In this document: positions 17,839 to 19,441 of the stretch, piece by piece
How positions within the stretch are numbered: the first letter of the stretch is position 1
Layout of the letters: each line of letters opens with the position of its first letter
NCBI GenBank assembly: GCA_001970855.1
Contig: LSSN01004224.1
Span: 1-19,441 of the forward strand
Direction of reading: 5' to 3'
Source: Smittium culicis
Lineage: Eukaryota > Kickxellomycota > Harpellomycetes > Harpellales > Legeriomycetaceae
DNA length: 19,441 nucleotides
Made by a program: the position numbers and the translations under genes
The notes under the pieces: model-generated
Database searches by the model: none
The model's input: only the letters and a program-made list of their open reading frames with translations
Told to the model about the DNA's origin: nothing

Positions 17839-18990
17839 ATGGAAATAACGATTCGATTTACGCAATCCGAAAACGATTTAAAGATAGATGCGTCTCCAGA
17901 AACATCAATCTTAGAGTTGAAAAATGAGGTATTTATTATTTTATTATTCAAAGTAATCAATATAAATATGGTTGATTCTAAAGGCATATAAAGTTTGGGG
18001 GGCTCTGATATAAAAATGATGTTAAAAAGAATTGATGTTAAATAGATAAAAGAAAAATTGCCTAGTTTCAATCAGAAATTCTTGAGGCTTATTAAATCAG
18101 GAAGAATATTGCAAGATTCTCAGACAGTTCGCCAATGCTTTCCAGAAGGCGCAAATGGTGGCGAAAGCCATTTTATCCATTGTTTAGTATCAGACATCGA
18201 AGCTAACAATGGGCAACAACCAATGGTACTAGTATTTTTTTTTTTTTTTACTGCTTTTTTTTAGATTCGGTTCATAAAATTTTTTTTTGTTGTAACATAC
18301 TATATAGAGAGAAGATAATAGAAATCTTGGCTTTGACAGACTGCTTGAGGCTGGGATATCTGAAGAGGAGATTGAAGAAATAAGAAGAAATTTTCATTCA
18401 ACCCACGGAACTGAGGGCTTTATAAGTAACACTTTTATATAATTCAATTGGTTTTTTTGGGTTGGAAAAAATTTTTATAAACAGTTTGTATTTATTTATC
18501 GATTGAATATTGCAAAAGACAACAATTCACGCTTTATTGTCGAGTTCGATTAGTTTTATTCTATGCTTTTGAAATGCGTTTTTAATCCGTAAAACCCTTT
18601 TTTTTTTTTTTTTGTATCAAATAGGCGATTACCAAAGGATGAGAGAAATCGAAGAGTCTTGGATGAATAGTAACCAAAACGAGCAAGTTCTAGAATCAAG
18701 TAAAAGCTCTTTTATTATCATTAATTATTAATGTTATTTGAAAAATATTTATTTAGTGGTAATGATATAGTTTAAAAGTGTGTTTTTTCTGATTGTATGT
18801 TTTATGAATAGATATGCTGTCACTCATGATGAGTATTTTGGTAGGGATGACGATAGGGTTTTTTGGAGGAATAATCCCATTTTTCTGGCTTGGGCGAAAT
18901 AGGAGCGTTTTCCCAACGAGAATAATGTTTGGAGTTATTGGAGGATTTGTGATCAATTTGACTTTTGGGTTAGTTAGATACTTAAATTAA
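17839..18990 (+). CDS. dsc3: Dsc3-like subunit of the Dsc (Tul1) Golgi E3 ubiquitin ligase complex
   Basis: I built five exons: 17839-17928, 18046-18225, 18308-18425, 18625-18699 and 18812-18990 (642 bp, 213 residues). All introns are GT...AG (117, 82, 199 and 112 bp; donors GTATTT, GTACTA, GTAACA, GTAAAA) and the reading frame is continuous. Residues 1-80 form a ubiquitin-like domain (MEITIRFTQSENDLK ..., LRLIKSGRILQDSQ, HFIHCLVSD). Residues 97-150 carry LGFDRLLEAGISEEEIEEIR and a helix MREIEESWM. Two C-terminal membrane helices lie at about 156-181 and 191-210 (GFFGGIIPFFWLGR, FGVIGGFVINLTFG). This is the layout of Dsc3 (DUF2407 family), a multi-membrane-ligase subunit that in fission yeast supports SREBP (Sre1) cleavage and in budding yeast supports Tul1-dependent membrane-protein quality control. 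It is slightly shorter than the fission yeast protein. The start ATG is chosen because the UBL strand begins immediately there. Exon borders are predicted and need transcript support. Confidence 0.82.
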
Positions 18991-19441
18991 AGCTGAATTC
19001 TTCCTATTTTTTCTTTTATTTATCTAAACAGCTAAAGTCTACATCTTTGCAACCGTTAATGAACTTTTATAACCAGCTGCTATTCAATTGATGGGGGGGG
19101 GGGGTGCTCCCCCATTCCACCTCACACACTCACACATTCAATCCCATCCTATTTATTTATAGTATTGGTTTCTATAAATACCTTTAATTTCCGTTTTCGC
19201 ATTTTCTTGCTCTACGACTATGAGCATCTTATCCTCACTAAATTTATGTTTTACTGATTATATTTTTTTTTTGTTTAAACCAGCGCCTGTATTTTTATTA
19301 GATATATATTTACTATAATAAAGCTATTAAGCTTATATCTCTTACAACGCTTTTTAATTATCATAATATAATAACATGAAAAAAATAACAGCAGTTGGAA
19401 AAGGGGAGTGGGAGAGAGAGAAAACGATGTATGGAAAAAAA
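18991..19441. other. Region downstream of dsc3, no gene recognised
   Basis: It includes ACTTTTATA at 19063, a G12 run (19093-19104) followed by a short C-run, and a CT/CA-rich plus strand (about 19106-19150), a composition often found in fungal promoters. An ATG at 19427 close to the window edge could begin the next gene but cannot be assessed. Confidence 0.4.

Noticed and set aside
1..19441. CRISPR arrays, bacterial operons, rRNA genes
   Set aside because: No regularly spaced repeats, no rRNA signature, and spliced fungal genes are present.

Overview
The window is very AT-rich eukaryotic DNA. It holds two intact-looking fungal genes at the right end (about 15.1-19.0 kb) and about 15 kb of gene-poor sequence to their left, most of which is decayed mobile-element sequence. 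The host is a fungus. One intact gene is a GPI-anchored GH72 (Gas/Gel/Phr) beta-1,3-glucanosyltransferase-family wall protein with an X8 (CBM43) domain. The other is a five-exon gene for Dsc3, a subunit of the Dsc/Tul1 Golgi ubiquitin ligase. I cannot fix the lineage: the high AT recalls Pneumocystis, but introns of 82-199 bp and retroelement-rich DNA argue against it. Other AT-rich, transposon-rich fungi fit equally well.

Layout. 1-982: AT-rich, no gene. 983-5083 (minus): 'element A', a broken retroelement in the order Gag - reverse transcriptase - RNase H - tyrosine recombinase. 5084-7731: AT-rich, with a short direct repeat and one coding-like relic on the plus strand. 7732-12044 (minus): 'element B', a second broken element of the same architecture, bounded by inverted terminal repeats of about 150 bp. 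12051-12359 (plus): an unbroken frame of unknown identity. 12740-13129 (minus) and 14370-14899 (plus): two more unidentified coding relics. 15090-16655 (plus): the GH72 gene. 17839-18990 (plus): dsc3. The last 450 bp contain no recognised gene.

The central result is that the apparent gene desert is built largely from DIRS/Ngaro-superfamily (tyrosine-recombinase) retrotransposons. They are visible only when stop codons and frameshifts are read through on the minus strand. The plus-strand open frames in these stretches are antisense shadows. Element B has inverted ends, as DIRS elements do, and I see no methyltransferase domain.

The second result is that the GH72 protein keeps the nucleophile Glu (residue 252) but has Asn (151) where the family has its catalytic acid/base Glu. 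It has also lost other conserved active-site residues, so it is probably not a normal transglycosylase although its frame is intact. The GH72 and dsc3 genes are co-oriented and 1.2 kb apart. Nothing suggests that they work together beyond both belonging to the secretory pathway.
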